Shown in pieces: positions 1 to 6,152 of a stretch of 6,943 bases of DNA. The notes under the pieces are model-generated. The model searched no databases. It worked only from the letters and a program-made list of their open reading frames with translations, and was not told the origin of the DNA. The stretch's first letter is position 1. Every line of letters begins with the position of its first letter. The translations under genes were made by a program, and so were the position numbers. Source of the stretch: an uncultured Klebsiella sp. (GTDB taxonomy: Bacteria; Pseudomonadota; Gammaproteobacteria; Enterobacterales; Enterobacteriaceae); assembly GCA_902490055.1 (NCBI GenBank), contig CABUCP010000173.1:1-6943 (forward strand). Reading direction: 5' to 3'.

Positions 1-1658
1 TTTGGGGGGTGACCGGGGATTCTCTCAACGGATTAAGCGACAGTTTAAACCGCATGGGCACCATCGAATGGATGCCGACCCGGCACGAAGAAGTCGCCGC
101 CTTTGCCGCCGGCGCGGAAGCGCAGTTGACCGGCGAACTGGCGGTATGCGCCGGTTCATGCGGCCCGGGCAACCTTCATCTGATTAACGGTCTGTTTGAT
201 TGCCATCGCAACCACGTGCCGGTACTGGCCATCGCGGCGCATATTCCGTCAAGCGAAATCGGCTGCGGCTATTTTCAGGAGACCCATCCGCAGGAGCTAT
301 TCCGCGAATGCAGCCACTACTGCGAGTTGGTCTCCACCCCGGAGCAAATCCCGCAGGTGCTGGCTATCGCCATGCGCAAAGCAGTGATTAACCGCGGCGT
401 TTCGGTGGTGGTGCTACCCGGCGACGTGGCGCTGAAAGCGGCGCCGGAAAGCGCCAGCAGCCACTGGTACCATGCGCCGCTGCCGACGGTGACTCCGGCG
501 GAAGAAGAGCTGCATAAGCTGGCGCAGCTTATCCGCTACTCTAATAATATTGCCCTGATGTGCGGCAGCGGCTGCGCCGGCGCGCACCAGGAGCTGGTGG
601 CGTTCGCGGCGAAAATTAAAGCGCCCATCGTCCACGCCCTGCGCGGCAAAGAGCATGTCGAATATGATAACCCTTACGATGTCGGCATGACCGGGCTTAT
701 CGGCTTCTCTTCCGGCTTCCATACCATGATGAATGCCGATACTCTGATCCTACTGGGCACCCAGTTCCCCTATCGCGCGTTCTATCCGACCGATGCCAAA
801 ATTATCCAAATCGATATTAATCCTGGCAGCATCGGCGCGCACAGCAAGGTTGATATGGCGCTGGTGGGCGATATCAAATCGACCCTGAAAGCCCTGCTAC
901 CGCTATTAGAAGAGAAAACCGATCGCCGCTTCCTCGATAAAGCGCTGGAGCACTATCGCGAAGCGCGTAAAGGGCTCGACGATCTCGCCAAACCCAGCGA
1001 CAAAGCGCTCCATCCGCAGTATCTGGCGCAGCAGATTAGCCGCTTTGCCGACGATGACGCGATCTTTACCTGCGATGTCGGCACACCAACCGTCTGGGCG
1101 GCGCGCTATTTGCAGATGAACGGTAAGCGTCGCCTGTTGGGGTCGTTTAACCACGGCTCGATGGCCAACGCGATGCCGCAAGCTATCGGCGCCAAAGCGA
1201 CCGCGCCGAACCGCCAGGTCATCGCCATGTGCGGCGACGGCGGCTTCAGCATGCTAATGGGCGATTTTTTATCATTGGCGCAGATGAAGCTGCCGGTAAA
1301 AATCATCATCTTTAATAACAGTATTCTCGGTTTCGTGGCGATGGAAATGAAGGCTGGCGGCTATCTGACTGACGGTACCGAACTGCACGACACCAATTTC
1401 GCTCGTATTGCCGAAGCCTGCGGAATTAAAGGGATCCGCGTCGAGAAGGCCTCTGAAGTTGATGAAGCGCTACAGACCGCATTTAGCACCGATGGCCCGG
1501 TGCTGGTCGACGTGGTGGTGGCGAAAGAAGAGCTGGCGATCCCGCCGCAGATCAAGCTGGAGCAGGCCAAAGGATTTAGCCTGTATATGCTGCGCGCGAT
1601 TATCAGCGGACGCGGCGATGAAGTCATTGAACTGGCGAAAACGAACTGGCTCAGGTAA
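1..1658 (+). CDS. poxB: Pyruvate dehydrogenase (quinone) / pyruvate oxidase PoxB, 5'-truncated by the window edge
   Basis: PoxB is a peripheral membrane flavoenzyme that oxidises pyruvate to acetate and CO2 and passes electrons to ubiquinone, using thiamine diphosphate (TPP), FAD and Mg2+. The frame is open from base 1. Bases 3-11 read Trp-Gly-Val, matching residues 22-24 of E. coli PoxB from memory, so about 21 N-terminal residues are missing and the GTG at 9-11 is an internal valine, not a start. With that numbering the protein ends at residue 572, the E. coli length. The TPP-activating glutamate is Glu50 (RHEE). The TPP/Mg motif runs from the GDG at Asp433 to the NN ending at Asn460. The C-terminal amphipathic lipid-binding segment (about 550-572) is intact and ends in NWLR. 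ltaE follows after 38 bases. In E. coli poxB is RpoS-dependent; the promoter lies outside this window. Identity is very secure. Confidence 0.98.
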   Translation, partial: WGVTGDSLNGLSDSLNRMGTIEWMPTRHEEVAAFAAGAEAQLTGELAVCAGSCGPGNLHLINGLFDCHRNHVPVLAIAAHIPSSEIGCGYFQETHPQELFRECSHYCELVSTPEQIPQVLAIAMRKAVINRGVSVVVLPGDVALKAAPESASSHWYHAPLPTVTPAEEELHKLAQLIRYSNNIALMCGSGCAGAHQELVAFAAKIKAPIVHALRGKEHVEYDNPYDVGMTGLIGFSSGFHTMMNADTLILLGTQFPYRAFYPTDAKIIQIDINPGSIGAHSKVDMALVGDIKSTLKALLPLLEEKTDRRFLDKALEHYREARKGLDDLAKPSDKALHPQYLAQQISRFADDDAIFTCDVGTPTVWAARYLQMNGKRRLLGSFNHGSMANAMPQAIGAKATAPNRQVIAMCGDGGFSMLMGDFLSLAQMKLPVKIIIFNNSILGFVAMEMKAGGYLTDGTELHDTNFARIAEACGIKGIRVEKASEVDEALQTAFSTDGPVLVDVVVAKEELAIPPQIKLEQAKGFSLYMLRAIISGRGDEVIELAKTNWLR

Positions 1659-1685
1659 AACAATGCTATCACCCTGAATAAGAAC

Positions 1686-1690
1686 AAGGA
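1686..1690 (+). promoter_or_regulatory. Ribosome binding site of ltaE
   Basis: AAGGA lies 6 bases before the GTG at 1697-1699. This spacing selects the GTG start. The ATG at 1692 is only one base from the AAGGA and reaches a stop after two codons. Confidence 0.75.
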
Positions 1691-1696
1691 TATGCC

Positions 1697-2698
1697 GTGA
1701 TAGATCTCCGCAGTGATACCGTAACTCGTCCCGGGCGCGCCATGCTGGAGGCCATGATGGCCGCCCCGGTTGGGGACGATGTGTATGGCGACGACCCTAC
1801 CGTCAATGAGCTTCAGCGCTATGCCGCCGAACTTGCCGGCAAAGAGGCGGCGCTGTTCCTGCCCACCGGTACCCAGGCCAACCTCGTTGGCCTGCTTAGC
1901 CACTGCCAGCGCGGCGAAGAGTATATCGTCGGCCAGGGCGCGCATAACTATCTGTATGAAGCCGGCGGCGCGGCGGTGCTGGGCAGCATTCAGCCGCAGC
2001 CGATCGACGCCGCGGCGGACGGTTCGCTGCCGTTGGATAAAGTCGCGGCAAAAATAAAACCTGACGATATTCACTTCGCCCCCACCCGCCTGCTGAGCCT
2101 GGAAAATACCCATAACGGTAAGGTGCTGCCGCGCGGCTATCTGCAAGAAGCCTGGGAGTTCACCCGCCAGCGTAATCTGGCGCTGCACGTCGACGGCGCG
2201 CGCATTTTTAACGCCGTGGTGGAGTATGGCTGCGAGCTGCGCGATATCGCGCAATACTGCGATTCGTTCACGATTTGCCTGTCGAAGGGGCTCGGCGCGC
2301 CGGTGGGTTCCCTGCTGCTCGGCAGCGAAGCGTACATTCGTCGCGCCATCCGCTGGCGTAAAATGGTCGGCGGCGGCATGCGTCAGGCGGGTATTCTGGC
2401 GGCTGCCGGTCTGTACGCGCTGCAAAATAACGTCGCTCGTCTGCAGGAGGATCACGACAGCGCGGCGTGGATGGCGGAACAGCTGCGCGCCGTCGGCGCC
2501 GACGTGCTGCGCCACGACACCAATATGCTGTTCGTCCGCGTCGGTGAAGAACAGGCAAGCGCGCTGGGCGAATTTATGCAGGCGCGCGGCGTGTTGATTA
2601 ACGCCTCGCCTGTTGTGCGTCTGGTGATGCATCTCGACGTGAATCGCCAGCAGTTGGCTGATGTTGTCGGTCACTGGCAAGCCTTTTTACAACGCTAA
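1697..2698 (+). CDS. ltaE: Low-specificity L-threonine aldolase LtaE
   Basis: LtaE is a cytosolic, PLP-dependent fold-type I enzyme. It cleaves L-threonine and L-allo-threonine to glycine and acetaldehyde, and also acts on related beta-hydroxy amino acids. The 333 residues equal the E. coli length. The N-terminus ([11 protein letters not shown]) is the family signature. Lys197 in SKGLG should form the PLP Schiff base. Asp166 in HVDGAR should pair with the pyridine nitrogen. His83 should stack on the cofactor, and His126 and Lys222, studied in the E. coli enzyme, are present. Residue 87 is Tyr, where I recall Phe in E. coli. The GTG start is chosen because it gives the family N-terminus and has AAGGA 6 bases upstream. 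The gene lies 38 bases after poxB and 10 bases before ybjT, with no terminator visible, so it probably shares the poxB transcript. Confidence 0.97.
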   Translation: MIDLRSDTVTRPGRAMLEAMMAAPVGDDVYGDDPTVNELQRYAAELAGKEAALFLPTGTQANLVGLLSHCQRGEEYIVGQGAHNYLYEAGGAAVLGSIQPQPIDAAADGSLPLDKVAAKIKPDDIHFAPTRLLSLENTHNGKVLPRGYLQEAWEFTRQRNLALHVDGARIFNAVVEYGCELRDIAQYCDSFTICLSKGLGAPVGSLLLGSEAYIRRAIRWRKMVGGGMRQAGILAAAGLYALQNNVARLQEDHDSAAWMAEQLRAVGADVLRHDTNMLFVRVGEEQASALGEFMQARGVLINASPVVRLVMHLDVNRQQLADVVGHWQAFLQR

Positions 2699-2702
2699 GG
2701 AG
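2697..2702 (+). promoter_or_regulatory. Ribosome binding site of ybjT overlapping the ltaE stop codon
   Basis: AAGGAG, whose first two bases are the end of the ltaE TAA (2696-2698), lies 6 bases before the GTG at 2709. It is a strong Shine-Dalgarno match and decides the ybjT start. Ribosomes terminating on ltaE would sit on this site, so coupling is plausible. Confidence 0.8.
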
Positions 2703-2708
2703 TCAGGC

Positions 2709-4151
2709 GTGTCGCAACCTATTCTGGTGCTCGGCGCCAGCGGCTATATTGGCCAGCATCTGGTGCGTGAATTAAGCGCCCGGGGTTACCCGGTGTTGGC
2801 GGCGGCACGCCATATCGACAGGCTGCAAAAACTCGACCTCCCCGGCGTCGCCTGCCAGGCCATCGATCTCAACCAGCCGCAGGATCTTCCCGCGCTGCTC
2901 GCCGGGATCGATACCCTTTACTATCTGGTGCACGGCATGGGTGAAGGCGGTGACTTCATCGCCCATGAACGCCGGGTCGCCGTCAACGTGCGCGATGCTT
3001 TGCGCCAGACGCCGGTGCGCCAGGTGATATTTCTTAGTTCATTGCAGGTCCCGGCGCAGGAGCAATCCGATCACCTACGCGCCCGTCAGGTGACCGCCGA
3101 TATCCTGCGCGAGTCCGGCATACCGGTTACCGAACTGCGCGCCGGTATTATTGTCGGCGCGGGTTCCGCCGCTTTTGAAGTGATGCGCGATATGGTTTAC
3201 AACCTGCCGGTGCTGACGCCGCCGCGCTGGGTACGTTCGCGCACCACACCTATCGCGCTGGAAAACCTGCTCTACTATCTGGTGGAGTTGCTTAACCATC
3301 CGTCCCGCGAGCACCGCGTTTTCGAGGCTGCCGGCCCGGACGTTCTCAGCTATCAGCAGCAGTTCACCCATTTTATGGCGGTCAGCGGCAAACATCGCCT
3401 ATTGATCCCGATTCCCTTCCCCACCCGCTGGATTTCGGTGTGGTTTCTGAACGTGATCACGTCGGTACCGCCAACCATCGCCAAAGCGCTGATTCAGGGC
3501 CTGAAACACGATCTGATCGCCGACGATCGTTCGCTGCGCGCGCTGATCCCACAAACCTTGATTCCCTTCGATCAGGCGGTCCGTCGCACGCTGAAAGAGG
3601 AAGAGCAGTTGGTGAACTCCAGCGACTGGGGCTACGATGCTCAGGCCTTCGCCCGCTGGCGGCCTGAGTATGGTTACTACCCAAAGCAGGCGGGCTGCAC
3701 GATAAGCACCCAGGCGAGCCGCAAGGCGCTGTGGCAAGTGGTTAACCAAATCGGCGGTAAAGAGGGCTACTTCTTCGGCAATATCTTGTGGAAAATCCGC
3801 GGCGCTATGGACCTGCTGGTCGGCCATCGTTTAGCGAAAGGACGCCCGCAGCGTGACTATCTACAAACCGGCGATACGGTCGACAGCTGGAAGGTGATTA
3901 TCGTCGAGGAAGAAAAGCAGCTCACCTTATTGTTCGGCATGAAAGCGCCGGGCCTTGGCCGCTTGAGTTTTACGATTAGCGATAAAGGCGATCGCCGCGA
4001 GCTGGACGTGCGCGCCTGGTGGCATCCGCACGGCATGCCGGGGTTATTCTACTGGCTACTGATGATCCCGGCGCATCTGTTTATTTTTCGCGGCATGGCG
4101 CGACGCATCGCCCGCCAGGCCGAGCAAATCACAGGCAAAAACGAAGATTAA
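2709..4151 (+). CDS. ybjT: YbjT: atypical SDR-fold NAD(P)-binding protein with DUF2867-like C-terminal part
   Basis: This is the orthologue of E. coli YbjT, whose reaction I do not know to be established. From the GTG at 2709 it has 480 residues, close to the E. coli length (about 476). The N-terminal Rossmann domain opens [11 protein letters not shown], with the glycine-rich loop at residues 9-15, and runs to about 300. At the usual SDR active site, FLSSL (108-112) keeps the serines. The Tyr-x-x-x-Lys pair is replaced by His122 and Arg126 (HLRAR), so it cannot use the classical mechanism. Residues about 340-470 match the conserved DUF2867-type C-terminal part. They include a hydrophobic stretch (about 445-460) after HPHGMPG that could contact the membrane. 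The GTG start is supported by AAGGAG 6 bases upstream and agrees with E. coli. It probably shares a transcript with ltaE. Substrate and physiological role are unknown. Confidence 0.93.
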   Translation: MSQPILVLGASGYIGQHLVRELSARGYPVLAAARHIDRLQKLDLPGVACQAIDLNQPQDLPALLAGIDTLYYLVHGMGEGGDFIAHERRVAVNVRDALRQTPVRQVIFLSSLQVPAQEQSDHLRARQVTADILRESGIPVTELRAGIIVGAGSAAFEVMRDMVYNLPVLTPPRWVRSRTTPIALENLLYYLVELLNHPSREHRVFEAAGPDVLSYQQQFTHFMAVSGKHRLLIPIPFPTRWISVWFLNVITSVPPTIAKALIQGLKHDLIADDRSLRALIPQTLIPFDQAVRRTLKEEEQLVNSSDWGYDAQAFARWRPEYGYYPKQAGCTISTQASRKALWQVVNQIGGKEGYFFGNILWKIRGAMDLLVGHRLAKGRPQRDYLQTGDTVDSWKVIIVEEEKQLTLLFGMKAPGLGRLSFTISDKGDRRELDVRAWWHPHGMPGLFYWLLMIPAHLFIFRGMARRIARQAEQITGKNED

Positions 4152-4238
4152 GCGTTATTCTTTCATGATTCTCATTGCATAGTCGGGAGAATCACGGAAA
4201 AATGCGCACGAAATTCTTTTCTGGGACAGTAGATTGAT
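4152..4238 (+). promoter_or_regulatory. ybjT-ybjS intergenic region, probable site of ybjS regulation
   Basis: These 87 bases are the only sizeable gap among the plus-strand genes and are AT-richer than the flanking coding DNA. They contain the inverted repeat listed separately. The best promoter-like pair I can find is TTGCAT (4175-4180) with AAAAAT (4198-4203) at 17-base spacing, a poor sigma-70 match. The Shine-Dalgarno for ybjS is also weak: GGGA at 4223-4226, 12 bases before the ATG. An independent ybjS promoter is possible but not shown. Confidence 0.35.
4166..4194. repeat. Perfect 8-bp inverted repeat, possible operator or mRNA stem-loop
   Basis: TGATTCTC (4166-4173) and its exact reverse complement GAGAATCA (4187-4194) are separated by 13 bases, so the arms repeat at 21 bp, about two helical turns. 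No T-run follows, which argues against an intrinsic terminator. The left part resembles a Fur box: aligned to the 19-bp Fur consensus, bases 4161-4179 match at 11 positions, which is marginal. The repeat is seen in the sequence; its role is inference. Confidence 0.4.
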
Positions 4239-5252
4239 ATGAAGGTACTGGTTACCGGTGCGACCAGCGGATTAGGCCGTAATGCGGTGGAATATCTGCG
4301 CAATAAGGGCATCAGCGTAAGAGCGACCGGGCGCAACGAAGCGATGGGTAAGCTTCTGAGCAAAATGGGCGCGGAATTCATCCCAGCAGACTTAACCGAG
4401 CTGGTCTCATCGCAGGCTAAAGTGATGCTCGCCGGTATCGACACCCTGTGGCACTGTTCCAGTTTTACCTCGCCGTGGGGCACCCAGCAGGCCTTCGATT
4501 TAGCTAACGTTCGCGCCACCCGTCGCCTGGGCGAATGGTCTGTGGCCTGGGGCGTGCGCAATTTCGTCCACATCTCTTCGCCTTCGCTCTATTTCAATTA
4601 TCACCACCATCGCGATATCGAGGAAGATTTCCGCCCGCACCGCTTCGCCAATGAATTCGCCCGCAGCAAAGCGGCCAGCGAAGAGGTTATCAATCTGCTG
4701 GCGCAGGCGAACCCCAACACGCGCTTTACCATTCTGCGTCCGCAGAGTCTGTTCGGGCCGCATGACAAAGTCTTTATTCCGCGGATGGTGCAGATGATGC
4801 GCCACTACGGCAGCGTACTGCTGCCGCGCGGCGGCAATGCGCTGGTGGATATGACCTACTACGAGAACGCGGTGCACGCGATGTGGCTGGCGAGCCAGCC
4901 GCAGTGCGACCATCTGCCGTCTGGGCGGGCGTGGAATATCACTAACGGCGAACCACAAACGCTGCGCAGCATCGTACAAAAACTGATTGACGATCTGGGT
5001 ATCAAGTGCCGGATCCGCTCGGTGCCCTATCCGATGCTGGATATTATCGCCCGCAGCATGGAGCATTTCGGTAATAAATCGGCAAAAGAACCGGCCTTTA
5101 CCCACTACGGCGTTTCGAAGCTGAACTTCGACTTTACTCTCGATATCACCCGCGCTCAGCAGGAGCTTGGCTACCAGCCGATTGTTACTCTCGATGAGGG
5201 CGTATCGCGCACCGCCGCGTGGTTAAAAGACCACGGCAAGCTTCACGATTGA
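4239..5252 (+). CDS. ybjS: YbjS: extended-SDR-like NAD-dependent epimerase/dehydratase family protein
   Basis: This is the orthologue of E. coli YbjS, with the same length (337 residues) and near-identical sequence blocks. It belongs to the extended SDR / 3-beta-hydroxysteroid dehydrogenase-like group, and its substrate is not established to my knowledge. The nucleotide-binding loop GATSGLG is at residues 7-13. Asp51 (ADLTE) and the HISSPS strand with Ser113/Ser114 fit the family. In the Y-x-x-x-K position the protein has Phe140 and Lys144 (FARSK), so the catalytic tyrosine is absent. I recall the same FARSK in E. coli, so this is probably a property of the family and not decay. A histidine cluster (HHH, 122-124) lies just before it. 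The ATG at 4239 gives the E. coli N-terminus, although its Shine-Dalgarno is weak. The gene follows ybjT by 87 bases and converges with amiD. Role unknown. Confidence 0.93.
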   Translation: MKVLVTGATSGLGRNAVEYLRNKGISVRATGRNEAMGKLLSKMGAEFIPADLTELVSSQAKVMLAGIDTLWHCSSFTSPWGTQQAFDLANVRATRRLGEWSVAWGVRNFVHISSPSLYFNYHHHRDIEEDFRPHRFANEFARSKAASEEVINLLAQANPNTRFTILRPQSLFGPHDKVFIPRMVQMMRHYGSVLLPRGGNALVDMTYYENAVHAMWLASQPQCDHLPSGRAWNITNGEPQTLRSIVQKLIDDLGIKCRIRSVPYPMLDIIARSMEHFGNKSAKEPAFTHYGVSKLNFDFTLDITRAQQELGYQPIVTLDEGVSRTAAWLKDHGKLHD

Positions 5253-5266
5253 TTCACGCCGCTGGC

Positions 5267-5292
5267 GGCAGCAAATCGCTCGGTTTGCTGCC
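5267..5292. terminator. Hairpin between convergent ybjS and amiD, possible bidirectional terminator
   Basis: GGCAGCAAA (5267-5275) pairs perfectly with TTTGCTGCC (5284-5292). The stem extends inward by one T-G wobble and one C-G pair to a GCTC tetraloop (5278-5281), giving 11 pairs. It sits 14 bases after the ybjS stop and 17 bases after the amiD stop, a typical place for a shared terminator. No T-run follows directly on either strand (TTTT only at 5307-5310), so intrinsic termination may be weak; it could instead protect 3' ends from exonucleases. Confidence 0.5.
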
Positions 5293-5309
5293 AGAGACCA
5301 TCATGATTT

Positions 5310-6152
5310 TCACCCCTGACCATATTTTTCCAGCAGCGCCTCGGCGATCGCCTGCGTTTGCGCATCGGCCACGCCGTCCCAGCGTGCCGGCCTGAAGTGC
5401 ATCTGGAAGGCCATAATCACCCGTTTTTGCTGCGCCGGGGTCATCTCTGGAGTGACCTGATAGCCGTAACGCGCCAGCAGGTCTAACAGCTCGCCGCTAT
5501 CGACCGGCTGCCAACTGGGGCGCCCCTGCAGATAAAAAGCGACGCGCGCGTCATCCGGCCAGGCGCCAATGCCCTGCTGCGCCAGCGCTTGCCATGGGAA
5601 GAGCGGCCCCGGGTCGTCCTTGCGCTGCGGCGCAATATCGGCATGGGCGACGACGTTTTGCGGCTGAATGTGATAGCGGGCGATGATATCTTTCGCCAGC
5701 GGGATAAGCGCATCAATCTGCGCCGGATTGAATGGGGTAAAACTTTTGCTCCCCGCCGTTTTTTGCCACCCGCGGTTTTCCAGCTCAATACCGATCGATG
5801 TGTCATTGATCCGCGTGCTACCGCGCCAGAAGCTGATACCGGCATGCCAGGCTAAATCCTCTTCCGGCACCAGTTGCCAGATACGCGGTTTGCCGTGATG
5901 CCGCGGCGGTTGCTCAGGAATTAAATAGTGCGAGCTCACTTCTTTATCGGTCAGGGTCGCCAGCGAGACATCAAAATTATCGGCGGTGTAGTGGATAACC
6001 AGGACTTTAATCCGCGGATAGGCCGCCTGCGCCGGGTGACGGGTATCCAACTGATACCCCTCTTTATCGATAATTCCCTGCTCCTGAGCACACCCTGCCA
6101 GCAACAGGACGGCAAGCGCAATTTGAACCGCGCGCTTTCCTAATAAGACCAT
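5310..6152 (-). CDS. amiD: N-acetylmuramoyl-L-alanine amidase AmiD, outer-membrane lipoprotein
   Basis: AmiD is a zinc amidase of the Amidase_2 (T7 lysozyme/PGRP-like) fold that cleaves the MurNAc-L-Ala bond of peptidoglycan, including 1,6-anhydroMurNAc substrates. The 280 residues compare with 276 in E. coli, with four extra at the N-terminus. Lys6-Arg7, a hydrophobic core and the lipobox LLAGC (Cys21) form a lipoprotein signal. Ala22 at +2 predicts sorting to the outer membrane. Zinc ligands are His54 (VIHYT), His170 (AHADI) and Asp180 (KDDPG), and the catalytic glutamate is Glu123 (GIELEN). Residues about 200-280 form the helical peptidoglycan-binding-like domain. The ATG at 6152-6150 overlaps the upstream cyclase gene by 13 bases; no nearer in-frame start keeps the signal peptide. 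In E. coli AmiD is non-essential and linked to wall turnover. Identity is very secure. Confidence 0.97.
   Translation of the reverse strand: MVLLGKRAVQIALAVLLLAGCAQEQGIIDKEGYQLDTRHPAQAAYPRIKVLVIHYTADNFDVSLATLTDKEVSSHYLIPEQPPRHHGKPRIWQLVPEEDLAWHAGISFWRGSTRINDTSIGIELENRGWQKTAGSKSFTPFNPAQIDALIPLAKDIIARYHIQPQNVVAHADIAPQRKDDPGPLFPWQALAQQGIGAWPDDARVAFYLQGRPSWQPVDSGELLDLLARYGYQVTPEMTPAQQKRVIMAFQMHFRPARWDGVADAQTQAIAEALLEKYGQG

Noticed and set aside
9..11. GTG as the start codon of poxB
   Set aside because: The frame is open to base 1, and the preceding codons encode Trp-Gly as in E. coli PoxB before Val24, so this GTG is internal and the true start is outside the window.
1663..1677. Four-codon ATG frame in the poxB-ltaE gap
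   Set aside because: It is too short, has no ribosome binding site and is expected by chance.
2661..2663. ATG at 2661 as the start of ybjT
   Set aside because: It would overlap ltaE by 38 bases and add 16 residues not seen in E. coli YbjT. The GTG at 2709 has a strong AAGGAG at good spacing and gives the family N-terminus.
1361..2680. Long minus-strand open frame (439 codons) opposite the end of poxB and most of ltaE
   Set aside because: It lies wholly antisense to two secure genes. Its translation is rich in His, Arg, Gln and Ala with no recognisable domain, as expected for an antisense frame in GC-rich coding DNA.
4500..5105. Minus-strand open frame (201 codons) opposite ybjS
   Set aside because: It is antisense to a conserved gene, has no recognisable motif and has a composition typical of a shadow frame.
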